The notes: generated by a model from the sequence alone, not told the origin. A DNA stretch of 34,817 bases from Polynucleobacter meluiroseus (GCA_945947155.1 CAMEXM010000015.1:1-34817), one strand, 5' to 3'; positions 8,695-17,173 are shown, numbered from the stretch's first letter. Made by a program: numbers and translations.

Positions 8695-9861
8695 CTAATG
8701 CCAAGAGCCTAGCTGTGCATTCAGCTCAGCAAGAGTGATGCATCGATTATCAACATGGACCATGCCAGCAGAGCGCATGTCCTGAAAGCCGCAGCGCTGA
8801 ACTTGGCATGTTAATTCAGCAAAATTTGCATTACTCTCAAATGCGCTGGCAATGGCATTTGTGAATGGTAAAACTTCATGGATGCCAATCCGATCAAATA
8901 GGCCTGTTCCGCCACACAGCAGGCAGTCATCCTTTGACTGGTTAGCATGGCATGCAGAACAGATTTGACGTGCTAGGCGCTGTGAGCTAACGCAGCGCAG
9001 GCAAGCCCTCAGGACATCATTGGCTATACCTAAGCTACGTAGCCGTTGAATGCTGGCCAGAGCGCCCCGTGTGTGTAAGGTACTCAATACCAAGTGCCCG
9101 GTTTGCGCAGCCTGCATGGCAAGCTCAGCAGTCACCGCATCCCGAATTTCACCAATCATGATGACATCGGGATCTTGCCGAAGCAGTGCCCGAATAATGC
9201 CATTGAAATCCAAACCTGCTTTTGGGTGGTAGGCAATCTGATTGATACCCGCAAGACGGATCTCGATCGGATCTTCGATGGTGCATACATTTCGGCCGCC
9301 GGTATTTAACTGGTTTAAGCAGCTGTAGAGTGTGCGAGTTTTGCCGCTGCCAGTCGGCCCTGTAACGAGTATCAGGCCATCAGGCTGAGCAATGGCATCT
9401 GTGAAGTGGGCCAATTGCTGTGCATGTAGGCCAAGCAAACCTAAATCCAAAGCTGTGCTGGGAGGTGGCAATAAACGCAGCACGGCTTTTTCCCCATGCA
9501 GTGTGGGCATGATGGATACGCGGCAATCGATATTGGGGCGCGTGTAATTGAGCCCCACTGATAGTCTGCCATCCTGGGGAATGCGTTGCTCGGCAATATC
9601 CAATCTGGCCAGTATTTTGATGCGGGCAATGATGCGCTCGTGCTCGACCACTATGGGGACTTGAAGTATTTGTAATAGGCCATCAACGCGGATACGAATG
9701 ACTGTTTTGTATTCAAATGCTTCGACATGAATATCGCTGGCGCGCGCCTGAATCGCTCGGGTAACGATAGCTTGCCAAGCCCGAATAACCATAAAGTCAT
9801 CATTTTGTGTGGTCAAATTAATAGAGTACCTTGAATAATGTTGAAGTAAGAGACTATGCAT
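8695..9861 (-). CDS. pilB: Short type IV pilus assembly ATPase PilB/GspE
   Basis: A hexameric cytoplasmic ATPase that powers pilus or pseudopilus assembly. Walker A is G168-T175 (GPTGSGKT). The Asp box is CTIEDPIEI, Walker B is DPDVIMIGEIRD, and the His box is QTGHLVLSTLHT. A zinc motif follows with two Cys-x-x-Cys pairs (CSAC, then CLLC). At 388 residues it lacks the roughly 150-residue N-terminal MshEN/GspE-N region of full PilB proteins and starts close to the secretion-domain motif (ASDIHVE at residues 41-47). It is the first gene of the minus-strand run. No recognisable -10/-35 pair stands out in the 95 bases before ogt. Confidence 0.92.
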   Translation of the reverse strand: MHSLLLQHYSRYSINLTTQNDDFMVIRAWQAIVTRAIQARASDIHVEAFEYKTVIRIRVDGLLQILQVPIVVEHERIIARIKILARLDIAEQRIPQDGRLSVGLNYTRPNIDCRVSIMPTLHGEKAVLRLLPPPSTALDLGLLGLHAQQLAHFTDAIAQPDGLILVTGPTGSGKTRTLYSCLNQLNTGGRNVCTIEDPIEIRLAGINQIAYHPKAGLDFNGIIRALLRQDPDVIMIGEIRDAVTAELAMQAAQTGHLVLSTLHTRGALASIQRLRSLGIANDVLRACLRCVSSQRLARQICSACHANQSKDDCLLCGGTGLFDRIGIHEVLPFTNAIASAFESNANFAELTCQVQRCGFQDMRSAGMVHVDNRCITLAELNAQLGSWH

Positions 9862-9956
9862 TTAGCGCTCTGAAGCGCTTGGTCTTACTGTAGTGATTGC
9901 TCGTCTTAAGTACTATCGGGTGCAATTGAATTGCCTGTCGGATACCATAGATCCCA

Positions 9957-10475
9957 ATGATGACTTCAACTTCCGCTCGTCCGCAACCAAATCACAAGAG
10001 CAATGATTGTGTGATAGCGGCGCCGTTTGGATGCATTGGAATCACTACGGAAATAGTGGATGGCAGTTTGATGCTTGCGCGCATCCGCTATCTGCCTGAA
10101 TCAACAAAGCATAAAGCGCCAGGCAATGCTTTAGCAGCCTTGGCAGAGCAACAATGCCGTAGGTATTTTGCAGACCCTAAGGCAGTATTTGATTTACCCC
10201 TTAAGCCCCAAGGTACTCCGTTTCAACAGCGGGTATGGCAGGCGATTGCTCAACTGCAATCGGGCGAACAAATCACCTATGGGGCGATTGCAGCTCGCCT
10301 ACATTCTGGTGCGCGCGCAGTCGGCGGTGCTTGCGGCGTCAATCATTTTCCATTAGTGATTCCCTGCCACCGGGTTATTGCGAAAACTAATTTAGGTGGC
10401 TTTATGGGGCAGGATGCTCCCGGCCTCTATCGGGACATTAAGGTATGGCTTCTCAACCGCGAAGCGCGTGCTTGA
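9957..10475 (+). CDS. ogt: Methylated-DNA--[protein]-cysteine S-methyltransferase (Ogt/MGMT type)
   Basis: A suicide repair protein that moves the alkyl group from O6-alkylguanine to its own cysteine. The active site VIPCHRVI is present, followed by LGGFMGQ, a normal variant of the GGF block, and preceded by TPFQQRVWQAI and ITYGAIAARLH, the DNA-binding helix-turn-helix region. At 172 residues it is a single-domain Ogt type without an Ada regulatory part. ATG is doubled at the start (9957 and 9960). No good Shine-Dalgarno is visible. Its last 23 bases overlap the convergent squalene-synthase-like gene. Confidence 0.95.
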   Translation: MMTSTSARPQPNHKSNDCVIAAPFGCIGITTEIVDGSLMLARIRYLPESTKHKAPGNALAALAEQQCRRYFADPKAVFDLPLKPQGTPFQQRVWQAIAQLQSGEQITYGAIAARLHSGARAVGGACGVNHFPLVIPCHRVIAKTNLGGFMGQDAPGLYRDIKVWLLNREARA

Positions 10476-11427
10476 TCGGTCGTCCTGCAATGCTACAAAA
10501 TTGCTGCATCACGTAATCGGAGCGTGCGGCAATGTATGTGAAGTAATAAAAAAGCCAGACTGTTCTGCGAGGCAGTTTGACCTCATTTCCTCGGGAAAAA
10601 TGGCTTCGATCCGCAATCTGACTTAAGGTGAGCACGGCTAAGCCGAGGGCTAAAAAACAAAATCGCCGAATGCCCACCTCATGACCTGGAATCAGGCGTA
10701 TGTAATCCATTGCTTCCGCTAACTTCTGGTCGGCAATGGCCAGTAAAGCCAATTGGCTATAGCCTTGGGGTTTCCAAGAGACGCCCCGAGCACTGTCTTC
10801 AGGAGAGTCTTTTAAAATATTGGTCATCTGCAAGGCTTGACCAAAACCAATTGCCAGGTGTTCGCGGCCAGTAATGGCCCGAGCAAAGGCGGGTGAGTGC
10901 ATGGCAAAGACGCTGGTGAGCATTTCGCCAACGACGCCTGCCACCACATAGCAGTACTCTTCAAATTCAGCGAGATCGCGTAAACCCGCTAAGGTTTGCT
11001 TGTCATGAAAGCGCAGCATGCCGTTCGACATGATTTCAACGCAGCGGCTAATTACAGCCTGCTCGTTTGCATTAAAGCCATGAAAAATACGCAGTACCGT
11101 CGGGGTATTCGCAATCAAATCACGCTCGTCTGCGTTGCAATGTCCTTCGAGCGCGCGTAGGCAAGGAGTTACAAATGCATCAACCGATTGCTTGCCTAAA
11201 ACAGCATCCAGAAACAGGGAAGATAAATCTTGCTTGGCTGCAATGCTGAGGGTGGGCGCGTCTTCGATTGTGTCGATGATGCGGCAAAGTAAATAGGTAT
11301 TCCCGATGACGGTTTCGAGCGCCTTGGGCAACAGGGGAATGGTGAGGGCAAAAGTTCTGGAGACCGCCCCCAAAATGGACTGCTGGTAAGCCATATCAGC
11401 CATTGATTGTGCATGCGCCTTGGTCAT
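10453..11427 (-). CDS. Squalene/phytoene synthase family protein
   Basis: A head-to-head prenyl transferase of the SQS/PSY family, 324 residues. The two aspartate-rich substrate-binding motifs are both present: D52-TIE-D56 in LCRIIDTIEDAP, and N203-ILK-D207-SPE-D211 in GQALQMTNILKDSPED. The SQS-type blocks SRTFALTIPLLPKAL and EYCYVVAGVVGEML are also clear. The reaction would be condensation of two C15 or C20 prenyl diphosphates. The segment around YCYVVAGVVG favours squalene-type over phytoene-type, but the product is not certain. No hopanoid cyclase, HpnC/HpnE or carotenoid gene is nearby. It diverges from the symporter gene and overlaps the end of ogt by 23 bases on the opposite strand. Confidence 0.88.
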   Translation of the reverse strand: MTKAHAQSMADMAYQQSILGAVSRTFALTIPLLPKALETVIGNTYLLCRIIDTIEDAPTLSIAAKQDLSSLFLDAVLGKQSVDAFVTPCLRALEGHCNADERDLIANTPTVLRIFHGFNANEQAVISRCVEIMSNGMLRFHDKQTLAGLRDLAEFEEYCYVVAGVVGEMLTSVFAMHSPAFARAITGREHLAIGFGQALQMTNILKDSPEDSARGVSWKPQGYSQLALLAIADQKLAEAMDYIRLIPGHEVGIRRFCFLALGLAVLTLSQIADRSHFSRGNEVKLPRRTVWLFYYFTYIAARSDYVMQQFCSIAGRPIKHALRG

Positions 11428-11519
11428 GCTGGAATTATGTCAGAGCGGTGTGGGCTAGGGCTGTCAAAAAACATATTTGCCATAAGTAACAAGGTCATAT
11501 AATTTGTGCAAATGATTAA

Positions 11520-12947
11520 ATGGGGCGGTTTGCCGTGCTGATTTGGTTTGTTGTCATCTATTGGGTAATCTCGGTTGGCATCGGCCTGTGGGCTGCTATG
11601 CGCGTCAAAAATACGGCCGATTTTGCAGCAGCAGGTCATAGCCTCCCCCTGCCGATTGTGACCGCCATGGTTTTTGCCACCTGGTTTGGTTCGGAGGCAG
11701 TTTTAGGTATTCCGGCTGAGTTTATTAAAGAAGGTTTGGGTGGCGTCGTTGCCGACCCATTTGGCACAGCCCTGTGCCTGATTCTAGTCGGCCTCTTTTT
11801 TGCTAAGCACCTTTATAACCGCCGGATGTTAACCATTGGCGATTTCTTTCGTGAAAAGTATGGCCGCACAGTCGAGGTGCTGGTCACTTTATGCATCGTA
11901 GCTTCCTATTTGGGCTGGGTTGCTGCGCAGATCAAAGCGCTGGGTCTGGTCTTTCATGTGGTATCGGATGGCGCCATCTCAGAAGACCTCGGAATGATTG
12001 TTGGCGCATGCAGCGTGTTGGTTTACACCCTCTTTGGCGGTATGTGGTCGGTGGCGATTACTGACTTTGTGCAAATGATCGTGATTGTGATTGGAATGCT
12101 CTACATCAGCGGTGAAATGACGGCCCTGACGGGGGGATTTACCGTGGTGATTGAGCATGCTGCGGCCGCGGGAAAGTTCTCTTTTTGGCCTGACATGAAT
12201 TTAGTATCGATTTTGGGATTCACGGCAGCCCTGTGCACCATGATGCTAGGCTCGATCCCGCAGCAAGACGTCTTTCAGCGGATTAGCTCATCCAAGAATG
12301 TCAATATTGCCGTACAGGCATCGATTTTGGGCGGCATTTTGTATTTTGTATTTGCATTTGTTCCCATGTACTTAACCTATTCGGCAACCTTGATTGATCC
12401 CGCCTTAGTCGACCGCTATATCAATACCGATTCCCAAATGATTTTGCCCAAATTGATACTGGAGCACGCGCCGGTATTTGCGCAAATCATGTTCTTTGGC
12501 GCTTTGCTCTCCGCCATTAAAAGTTGTGCAAGTGCAACATTATTAGCACCTTCAGTCAGCTTTGCCGAAAATATCGTGCGCGGGTTTTATAAGCACTTAA
12601 GCGATCAGGAGATATTGAAAATCATGCGCGTTACGGTGCTGTTTTTTACAATAGCCGTCACTTTGTTTGCAATGAATTCCGAGCTTTCTATCTTTCACAT
12701 GGTCGAAAGTGCCTATAAAGTGACCTTAGTTGCTGCGTTTGTTCCCCTAGCCTTCGGAATTTACTGGTCGAAGGCCAATTCCTTGGGCGGCCTACTTGCC
12801 GTGGTTTTTGGCTTGACAGTTTGGATTGGGGCTGAGATATTAGCCCCTGAAGCTACTTTACCGCCGCAATTGGCAGGACTCTTAGCAAGTATCGCTGGGA
12901 TGCTGCTGGGCGGTCTAGTCCCCCGTTCTGCACTGCGTTCGACGTAA
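11520..12947 (+). CDS. Sodium:solute symporter family (SSS) transporter
   Basis: A polytopic inner-membrane protein of 475 residues with about 13 hydrophobic segments, in the sodium:solute symporter family that includes PutP and PanF. Family features are the first-helix block VIYWVISVGIGLWAAMRVKNTADFAAAGHSLPL split over TM1, then MVFATWFGSEAVLGIP, and YTLFGGMWSVAITDFVQM. The latter is the typical core around TM5-6. PQQDVFQRISSSK and SCASATLLAPSV follow later. Substrate cannot be assigned. The first ATG at 11520 has no Shine-Dalgarno; a GTG at 11535 preceded by GGGGCGG is an alternative. It is followed 114 bases later by the ketopantoate-reductase-like gene on the same strand, so they may share a pathway. 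Confidence 0.9.
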   Translation: MGRFAVLIWFVVIYWVISVGIGLWAAMRVKNTADFAAAGHSLPLPIVTAMVFATWFGSEAVLGIPAEFIKEGLGGVVADPFGTALCLILVGLFFAKHLYNRRMLTIGDFFREKYGRTVEVLVTLCIVASYLGWVAAQIKALGLVFHVVSDGAISEDLGMIVGACSVLVYTLFGGMWSVAITDFVQMIVIVIGMLYISGEMTALTGGFTVVIEHAAAAGKFSFWPDMNLVSILGFTAALCTMMLGSIPQQDVFQRISSSKNVNIAVQASILGGILYFVFAFVPMYLTYSATLIDPALVDRYINTDSQMILPKLILEHAPVFAQIMFFGALLSAIKSCASATLLAPSVSFAENIVRGFYKHLSDQEILKIMRVTVLFFTIAVTLFAMNSELSIFHMVESAYKVTLVAAFVPLAFGIYWSKANSLGGLLAVVFGLTVWIGAEILAPEATLPPQLAGLLASIAGMLLGGLVPRSALRST

Positions 12948-13061
12948 GTGCGGTTTTGAATAATGTGTGTATTGCTGTGATTGATTCGCTGTGCGAGATT
13001 TCACGGCATAAGTAGCCTACGCTGGGTGCAATGAAAAATTTCTTGTTCTTATGGAGTTGTT

Positions 13062-14081
13062 ATGAAAATCTGTGTGATCGGCGGGGGCGGAGCCATTGGC
13101 GGCTACCTAGCTGTCATGTTAGCGAGAGCTGGCAATGATGTAACCGTGGTCGCCCGAGGGGCCACATTAAAAGCAATTCAGGAAAGAGGACTGGCTCTCA
13201 TTACAAATGAAGAGCCCGAGCCTCTGCATGCCACGGTTACTGCGGTTGAAAAGATTGCCGATGCCGGTAAGCCCGACATCATTATTTTGGCGGTGAAGGC
13301 CCATCAAGTGGAGCCGGTCGTCCACGACATGGCAGCCATCATGGGTCCCGACACGATCTTGATTCCGATGCAAAACGGCATTCCGTGGTGGTACTTTCAA
13401 AAGTTACCTGGTGAATATCAAGACCACTTGGTTGAGACAGTGGATGCGGGCGGTCTCATCATGCGCACGATTAATCCCAACAATATTTTGGGTTGCGTGG
13501 TGTATCCCGCTACATTTACGCAAGCGCCTGGCGTGATTCGTCATGTGGAAGGTACGCGCTTCCCGATTGGTGAGCTTGATGGCTCGGTATCCGATCGGGC
13601 GAAGATGGTTTCAGAGTTAATGGCTGTTGCTGGCTTTAAGTCTCCGATCCTAGAAGACATCCGCGCCGAGATTTGGCTCAAACTCTGGGGCAATATGACC
13701 TTCAATCCGATCAGTGCCTTAACGCATGGCCACCTCGAGGGAATCTGTCGCCATCCGCTAACCAAAGATCTAGCGCGTAACATGATGGCCGAGGCACAAA
13801 CCATTGGAGAGAAGCTGGGTGTAACTTTCCGGGTTGATATCGAGCGCCGCATTGGTGGTGCTGAAAAAGTCGGTAAGCACAAAACATCCATGCTGCAGGA
13901 CTTAGAGGCGGGACGTTCGCTCGAGATTGACGCTTTGCTCGGTTCGGTTATCGAGCTCGGTCAGATCACCAAGACCCCTACGCCATGCCTCAGTACGGTT
14001 TTTGCACTAACCAAAGTGCTAGATGAAAACGTCCAAGCATCCAATGGCAGTTTGGCTTTGCCATTTGCGGCGGGATACTAA
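13062..14081 (+). CDS. 2-dehydropantoate 2-reductase (ApbA/PanE) family protein
   Basis: An NAD(P)-dependent dehydrogenase of 339 residues. The N-terminal Rossmann fold shows GxGxxG at G8, G10 and G13 (CVIGGGGAIGGYLA), then VTVVARG. LAVKAHQV and PMQNGIPWW supply the family's lysine and asparagine blocks. In the C-terminal domain EIWLKLWGNMTFNPISALT has the catalytic-type lysine and the N-x-x-T/S region. A good GGAG ribosome site lies 6 bases before the ATG. PanE of pantothenate synthesis is usually nearer 300 residues. The setting beside a transporter and a fumarylacetoacetase-family hydrolase suggests a catabolic 2-hydroxyacid/2-oxoacid role instead, so I give no symbol. Confidence 0.88.
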   Translation: MKICVIGGGGAIGGYLAVMLARAGNDVTVVARGATLKAIQERGLALITNEEPEPLHATVTAVEKIADAGKPDIIILAVKAHQVEPVVHDMAAIMGPDTILIPMQNGIPWWYFQKLPGEYQDHLVETVDAGGLIMRTINPNNILGCVVYPATFTQAPGVIRHVEGTRFPIGELDGSVSDRAKMVSELMAVAGFKSPILEDIRAEIWLKLWGNMTFNPISALTHGHLEGICRHPLTKDLARNMMAEAQTIGEKLGVTFRVDIERRIGGAEKVGKHKTSMLQDLEAGRSLEIDALLGSVIELGQITKTPTPCLSTVFALTKVLDENVQASNGSLALPFAAGY

Positions 14082-14145
14082 GCCTGCTGCTTCAGTAATA
14101 TAGATTGTTAGAGCGGTACAGAGTTACAGAGTTAGTTTGATATGG

Positions 14146-14183
14146 AAAAAAACCTCAAAGCAGCGATGCCTTGAGGTTTTTTT
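14146..14183. terminator. Bidirectional rho-independent terminator
   Basis: Seven A, then CCTCAA, a 12-base loop, TTGAGG, then seven T: a perfect 13-base inverted repeat between two convergent genes. It can end transcripts of the reductase-like gene (plus) and of the fumarylacetoacetase-family gene (minus). Confidence 0.9.
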
Positions 14184-14198
14184 GTGAGCTCTACGTGT

Positions 14199-14966
14199 TT
14201 ACTCGAATGCGTTATCGAGTTGCCCTACGCCATCAATCACGATACTAACCTTGCTGCCAGGCTTCATCGAGCCAACGCCAATCGAAGTGCCGCAGGCAAT
14301 GATGTCTCCGACTTCTAGGGTAATGTCTTGTGAAATCAAACTCAGCAATTTGGCGGGTTGGAAAATCATATCGGCAACCGGATAATTCTGGCGCTCCTGA
14401 TCGTTCAAGACAGTTTTAATGTGTAACTGCTTGGGGTCGATACCAGTTGTGATGTAGGGGCCGAAGACACCAAAGGTATCGAAGCTCTTCGAGCGCGTCC
14501 ATTGGGCGTAGCCAGGATCACGATTGAGGATTTCAATCGCGGTGACGTCATTAATGCAGGTGTAGCCAAAAATAGCTGAGGCGGCTTCGGCCTCGCTAAT
14601 GCCTTGGCAACGCCGCCCAATCACAATACCGAGCTCGCCTTCGTAGACCACTTTGCCAGAGTAGGACTTGGGCATGCGAATGGTTTGATTGGCAGCTAGA
14701 AATGAGGTGTTGGATTTTAAGAAATACAGTGGCTCTGCTGGCACTGCATGCTCAAGCTTAGTCACAAGGGCATGGAAGTTATCAACCAGCGCAACCATCT
14801 TGGTTGGCACGCAGGGAATATCAATCACGACATCGGATAACTTGAGCGTGGCGCCGGTTGGGCTGGGATTGCAAAACAAATCACCGCTGTACACCGTAAT
14901 TTGATCGTTTTGAACTTGCCCAAAGCCAATCTGACCTTGGTGCTGATAGCGTACCCATTGCGTCAT
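14199..14966 (-). CDS. Fumarylacetoacetate hydrolase (FAH) family protein
   Basis: A cytoplasmic FAH-fold enzyme of 255 residues. The metal site is visible as E109 and E111 in VVYEGELGIVIGRR, with an aspartate in GYTCINDVTA (D140), followed by RSKSFDTFGVFGP and, near the end, GDIIACGTSIGVGSMKPGS. Members cleave C-C bonds, hydrate or decarboxylate 2-oxo acids in degradation of aromatic and other compounds. The exact substrate cannot be told. It diverges from the GrdB-like gene across 56 bases and may share a control region with it. The start at 14966 gives the normal family N-terminus (MTQWVRYQHQGQIGFGQ). Confidence 0.92.
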   Translation of the reverse strand: MTQWVRYQHQGQIGFGQVQNDQITVYSGDLFCNPSPTGATLKLSDVVIDIPCVPTKMVALVDNFHALVTKLEHAVPAEPLYFLKSNTSFLAANQTIRMPKSYSGKVVYEGELGIVIGRRCQGISEAEAASAIFGYTCINDVTAIEILNRDPGYAQWTRSKSFDTFGVFGPYITTGIDPKQLHIKTVLNDQERQNYPVADMIFQPAKLLSLISQDITLEVGDIIACGTSIGVGSMKPGSKVSIVIDGVGQLDNAFE

Positions 14967-15022
14967 AATGAATTCCTTTTGTTTTCAATATTGAATGCGT
15001 TCTATCTTATCAAGGATCGGTT

Positions 15023-15967
15023 ATGTCCCAGTCTGCGGCTCCAGTTGAAATCGATTTTGCACCGGAATTCGATCAACCGGTGCGCTACATGATGCGTACG
15101 CGAAGCTACTACTTGGGCTTGGGCTATGAAAATCCCTATGTCTGGGCGCATTACATCGATGTACCATTTACACCGCTCAAGAAACCGCTGAGCGCATCCA
15201 GGCTGGCCTTAGTGACAACCGCGGCACCCTATCAAACAGATAAGGGTCCGCAAGGCGCAGGTGCAGCATATAACGCGAGTGCAAAGTTTTATCAGCCTTA
15301 CGCAGGCGCAATGAGCAGTAAGCCGGATTTACGCATTGCGCACGTTGGGATTGACCGCAAGCACGCCAATATGAGCGATAGCGAATGCTGGTTTCCGTAT
15401 GAGGCGGCGCAGGCCGCACAGCAATCCGGCCGAATTGGATCGCTCTCATCCCGCTTTTATGGATTACCCAGCAATCGCAGTCAACGCCATACCCTCGAGA
15501 CCGATGCGCCTGCAATCATTGCCATGTGCCAAGCAGATGCAGTGGATGTGGCGGTATTAATTCCCAATTGCCCAATTTGTCACCAATCCCAAAGTCTACT
15601 GGCCAGGACCTTAGAGTCTGCAGGCATATCCACCGTCGTGATGGCCAGTGCGAAAGACATTGTTGAGTATTGTGGTGTGCCGCGCTTGCTGTTTAGTGAT
15701 TTTCCTTTGGGTAATGCGGCTGCAAGGCCAAATGATGCAGAATCCCGCACCCTCAATTTTGAGTTGGCATTGCGTTTATTGGAGTCGGCACCTGGGCCCC
15801 GAACCAGTATGCAGTCCCCCTTAATCTGGAGCGCCGATCCGAGTTGGAAGTTGGATTATTCCAACATTGAACGCTTGTCGTCAGAAGAGGTGGCGCACTT
15901 GAAAGCCGAGGCGGAGGCGGTGCGCGAAACGGCCAAAGCCTTGCGAATAAAGACGGTGGGCAAGTAA
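15023..15967 (+). CDS. GrdB/PrdB-like (glycine/betaine/D-proline reductase subunit B family) protein with cysteine in place of selenocysteine
   Basis: A 314-residue protein that I place in the family of the selenoprotein B subunit of glycine/betaine/D-proline reductases. Its segment [19 protein letters not shown] can be aligned with the UxxC region of GrdB. C183 falls at the selenocysteine position and C186 at the following cysteine; the codon is TGC, so no recoding is needed. A start-proximal [20 protein letters not shown] block precedes it. A strong Shine-Dalgarno (AAGGAT) lies just upstream of the ATG. It diverges from the FAH-family gene. No GrdA, GrdC/D or thioredoxin gene is nearby, so glycine reduction is unlikely and the real substrate is unknown. 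The assignment rests on recalled motif similarity. Confidence 0.7.
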   Translation: MSQSAAPVEIDFAPEFDQPVRYMMRTRSYYLGLGYENPYVWAHYIDVPFTPLKKPLSASRLALVTTAAPYQTDKGPQGAGAAYNASAKFYQPYAGAMSSKPDLRIAHVGIDRKHANMSDSECWFPYEAAQAAQQSGRIGSLSSRFYGLPSNRSQRHTLETDAPAIIAMCQADAVDVAVLIPNCPICHQSQSLLARTLESAGISTVVMASAKDIVEYCGVPRLLFSDFPLGNAAARPNDAESRTLNFELALRLLESAPGPRTSMQSPLIWSADPSWKLDYSNIERLSSEEVAHLKAEAEAVRETAKALRIKTVGK

Positions 15968-15984
15968 ATCAATCAATGGGGGTG

Positions 15985-16061
15985 TGGTCGGAATGAGAGG
16001 ATTCGAACCTCCGACCCCCTCGTCCCGAACGAGGTGCGCTACCAGGCTGCGCTACATTCCG
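15985..16061 (-). tRNA. tRNA-Pro (anticodon CGG), CCA encoded
   Basis: The minus strand from 16061 folds as a tRNA. The acceptor arms are CGGAATG and CATTCCG, and the D-arm follows (GCGC AGCCTGGTA GCGC). The anticodon stem is CCTCG/CGAGG with loop TTCGGGA, giving anticodon CGG. The T-arm contains GGTTCGAATCC. Discriminator A (15988) and CCA (15987-15985) are encoded. It lies alone between the GrdB-like gene and the ispB terminator. Confidence 0.97.
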
Positions 16062-16134
16062 TGTGGCATTGCTTTTTGCCGATACTGACTACTGGCATTG
16101 CCAGCAGACCTATTTTATCTGACTATCGTTACTC

Positions 16135-16156
16135 AAAAAGGAGCCAGGGCAGGCTC
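16135..16156 (-). terminator. Rho-independent terminator of ispB
   Basis: Directly after the ispB stop on the minus strand: GAGCC, a 6-base loop, GGCTC, then C and five T. Short but well placed, and it separates ispB from the downstream tRNA-Pro gene. Confidence 0.7.
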
Positions 16157-17161
16157 TTAGGTTTGCCTTATTAGCGAGTATTCGCACAGTGCAATCAAGG
16201 AATCCGTAGCCGCATTCTTTGGAAATCCTTTGATATTACTGAGCGCCAGATCTGCTTCGCGTTTGGCAGCCTGCTGGGTATATTCCAGTGCGCCGGAGCG
16301 CTGGACTGCAGTCAGAATTTGCTCAAACACATCCTCCGGAAGATCAGTGTTCTGCGTAATGGCTGAGCGCACTAACAGTTGCTCTTCGGCGCTGCCCTTT
16401 TCCAATAAATAAATTAAAGGGAGCGTTGGCTTTCCCTCGCGCAGATCATCTCCGGCATTTTTGCCCATTTGAGTGGAAGTAGCCGTGTAGTCGAGTAAAT
16501 CATCCATCAGCTGAAATGCCGTGCCAATGTGGCGACCAAATGCTGCGGCGAGTTCACGCTCGCTATTGCTCGTGCTGGCCAAAATAGCGCCCAGCTCACT
16601 GGAGGCCTCAAACAACTTAGCCGTTTTATAGCGAATGACTTGAAGGTAGCTAGACTCATCGACCTCAGGATCATTCATATTGAGAAGCTGCAATACCTCC
16701 CCTTCGGCGATCGTATTGGTGGCGTCGGACAGAATCTGCATGATCCGAATGTCATTGGGGGCCACCATCATTTGGAATGCCCTGGAATACAAGAAATCTC
16801 CTACCAACACGCTGGCGGCATTGCCAAAGGAGGCATTGGCAGTCTCCCGCCCCCGGCGCAGAGTCGACTCGTCAACCACATCGTCGTGTAAGAGGGTCGC
16901 GGTATGAATAAACTCGACGACGGCAGCTAAATCCAGTACGTGGGGGATTTCTCTGCTACTAGAGAGGGCTTTTGCGACCAAAATCAGCAAGGCTGGGCGT
17001 ACCCGTTTTCCCCCAGATTGGATGATATAGCCCGAAATCTGGTCAATTAAGGCCACTTCAGAGGCTAAACGGCGCTTAATAACGTCGTCCAAAGCCTTTA
17101 ATTCAGGGGCTATGGGGGCCAAAATGGCAGCCAGATCAGGGGTTTTGACAGTGGTACTCAT
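16157..17161 (-). CDS. ispB: Octaprenyl diphosphate synthase (long-chain polyprenyl synthase)
   Basis: An isoprenoid chain-lengthening enzyme that makes the side chain of ubiquinone by adding isopentenyl diphosphate to farnesyl diphosphate. Both aspartate-rich motifs are intact: D93-D94-x-x-D97 in LLHDDVVDESTLRRG and D220-D221-x-x-D224 in QLMDDLLDYTA. Residues just before the first motif are small (A88, T89), which fits a long-chain product. The length of 334 is close to the usual 320-330. It diverges from rplU, and its first codons contain the -35 box of the rplU promoter. Chain length C40 is inferred from the usual betaproteobacterial ubiquinone-8. Confidence 0.95.
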   Translation of the reverse strand: MSTTVKTPDLAAILAPIAPELKALDDVIKRRLASEVALIDQISGYIIQSGGKRVRPALLILVAKALSSSREIPHVLDLAAVVEFIHTATLLHDDVVDESTLRRGRETANASFGNAASVLVGDFLYSRAFQMMVAPNDIRIMQILSDATNTIAEGEVLQLLNMNDPEVDESSYLQVIRYKTAKLFEASSELGAILASTSNSERELAAAFGRHIGTAFQLMDDLLDYTATSTQMGKNAGDDLREGKPTLPLIYLLEKGSAEEQLLVRSAITQNTDLPEDVFEQILTAVQRSGALEYTQQAAKREADLALSNIKGFPKNAATDSLIALCEYSLIRQT

Positions 17162-17173
17162 GCAAGATATAAT
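17145..17173 (+). promoter_or_regulatory. Consensus sigma-70 promoter of rplU-rpmA
   Basis: TTGACA at 17145-17150 and TATAAT at 17168-17173 are separated by exactly 17 bases, so both hexamers match the consensus fully. The -35 box lies inside the first codons of ispB on the opposite strand. Transcription would start near 17180, giving a leader of about 55 bases before the rplU ATG. Confidence 0.9.

Noticed and set aside
9864-9879. AGCGCT repeated with a 4-base gap upstream of ogt and pilB
   Set aside because: Each half is itself a 6-base palindrome and there is no further symmetry or T run; too weak to call an operator or terminator.
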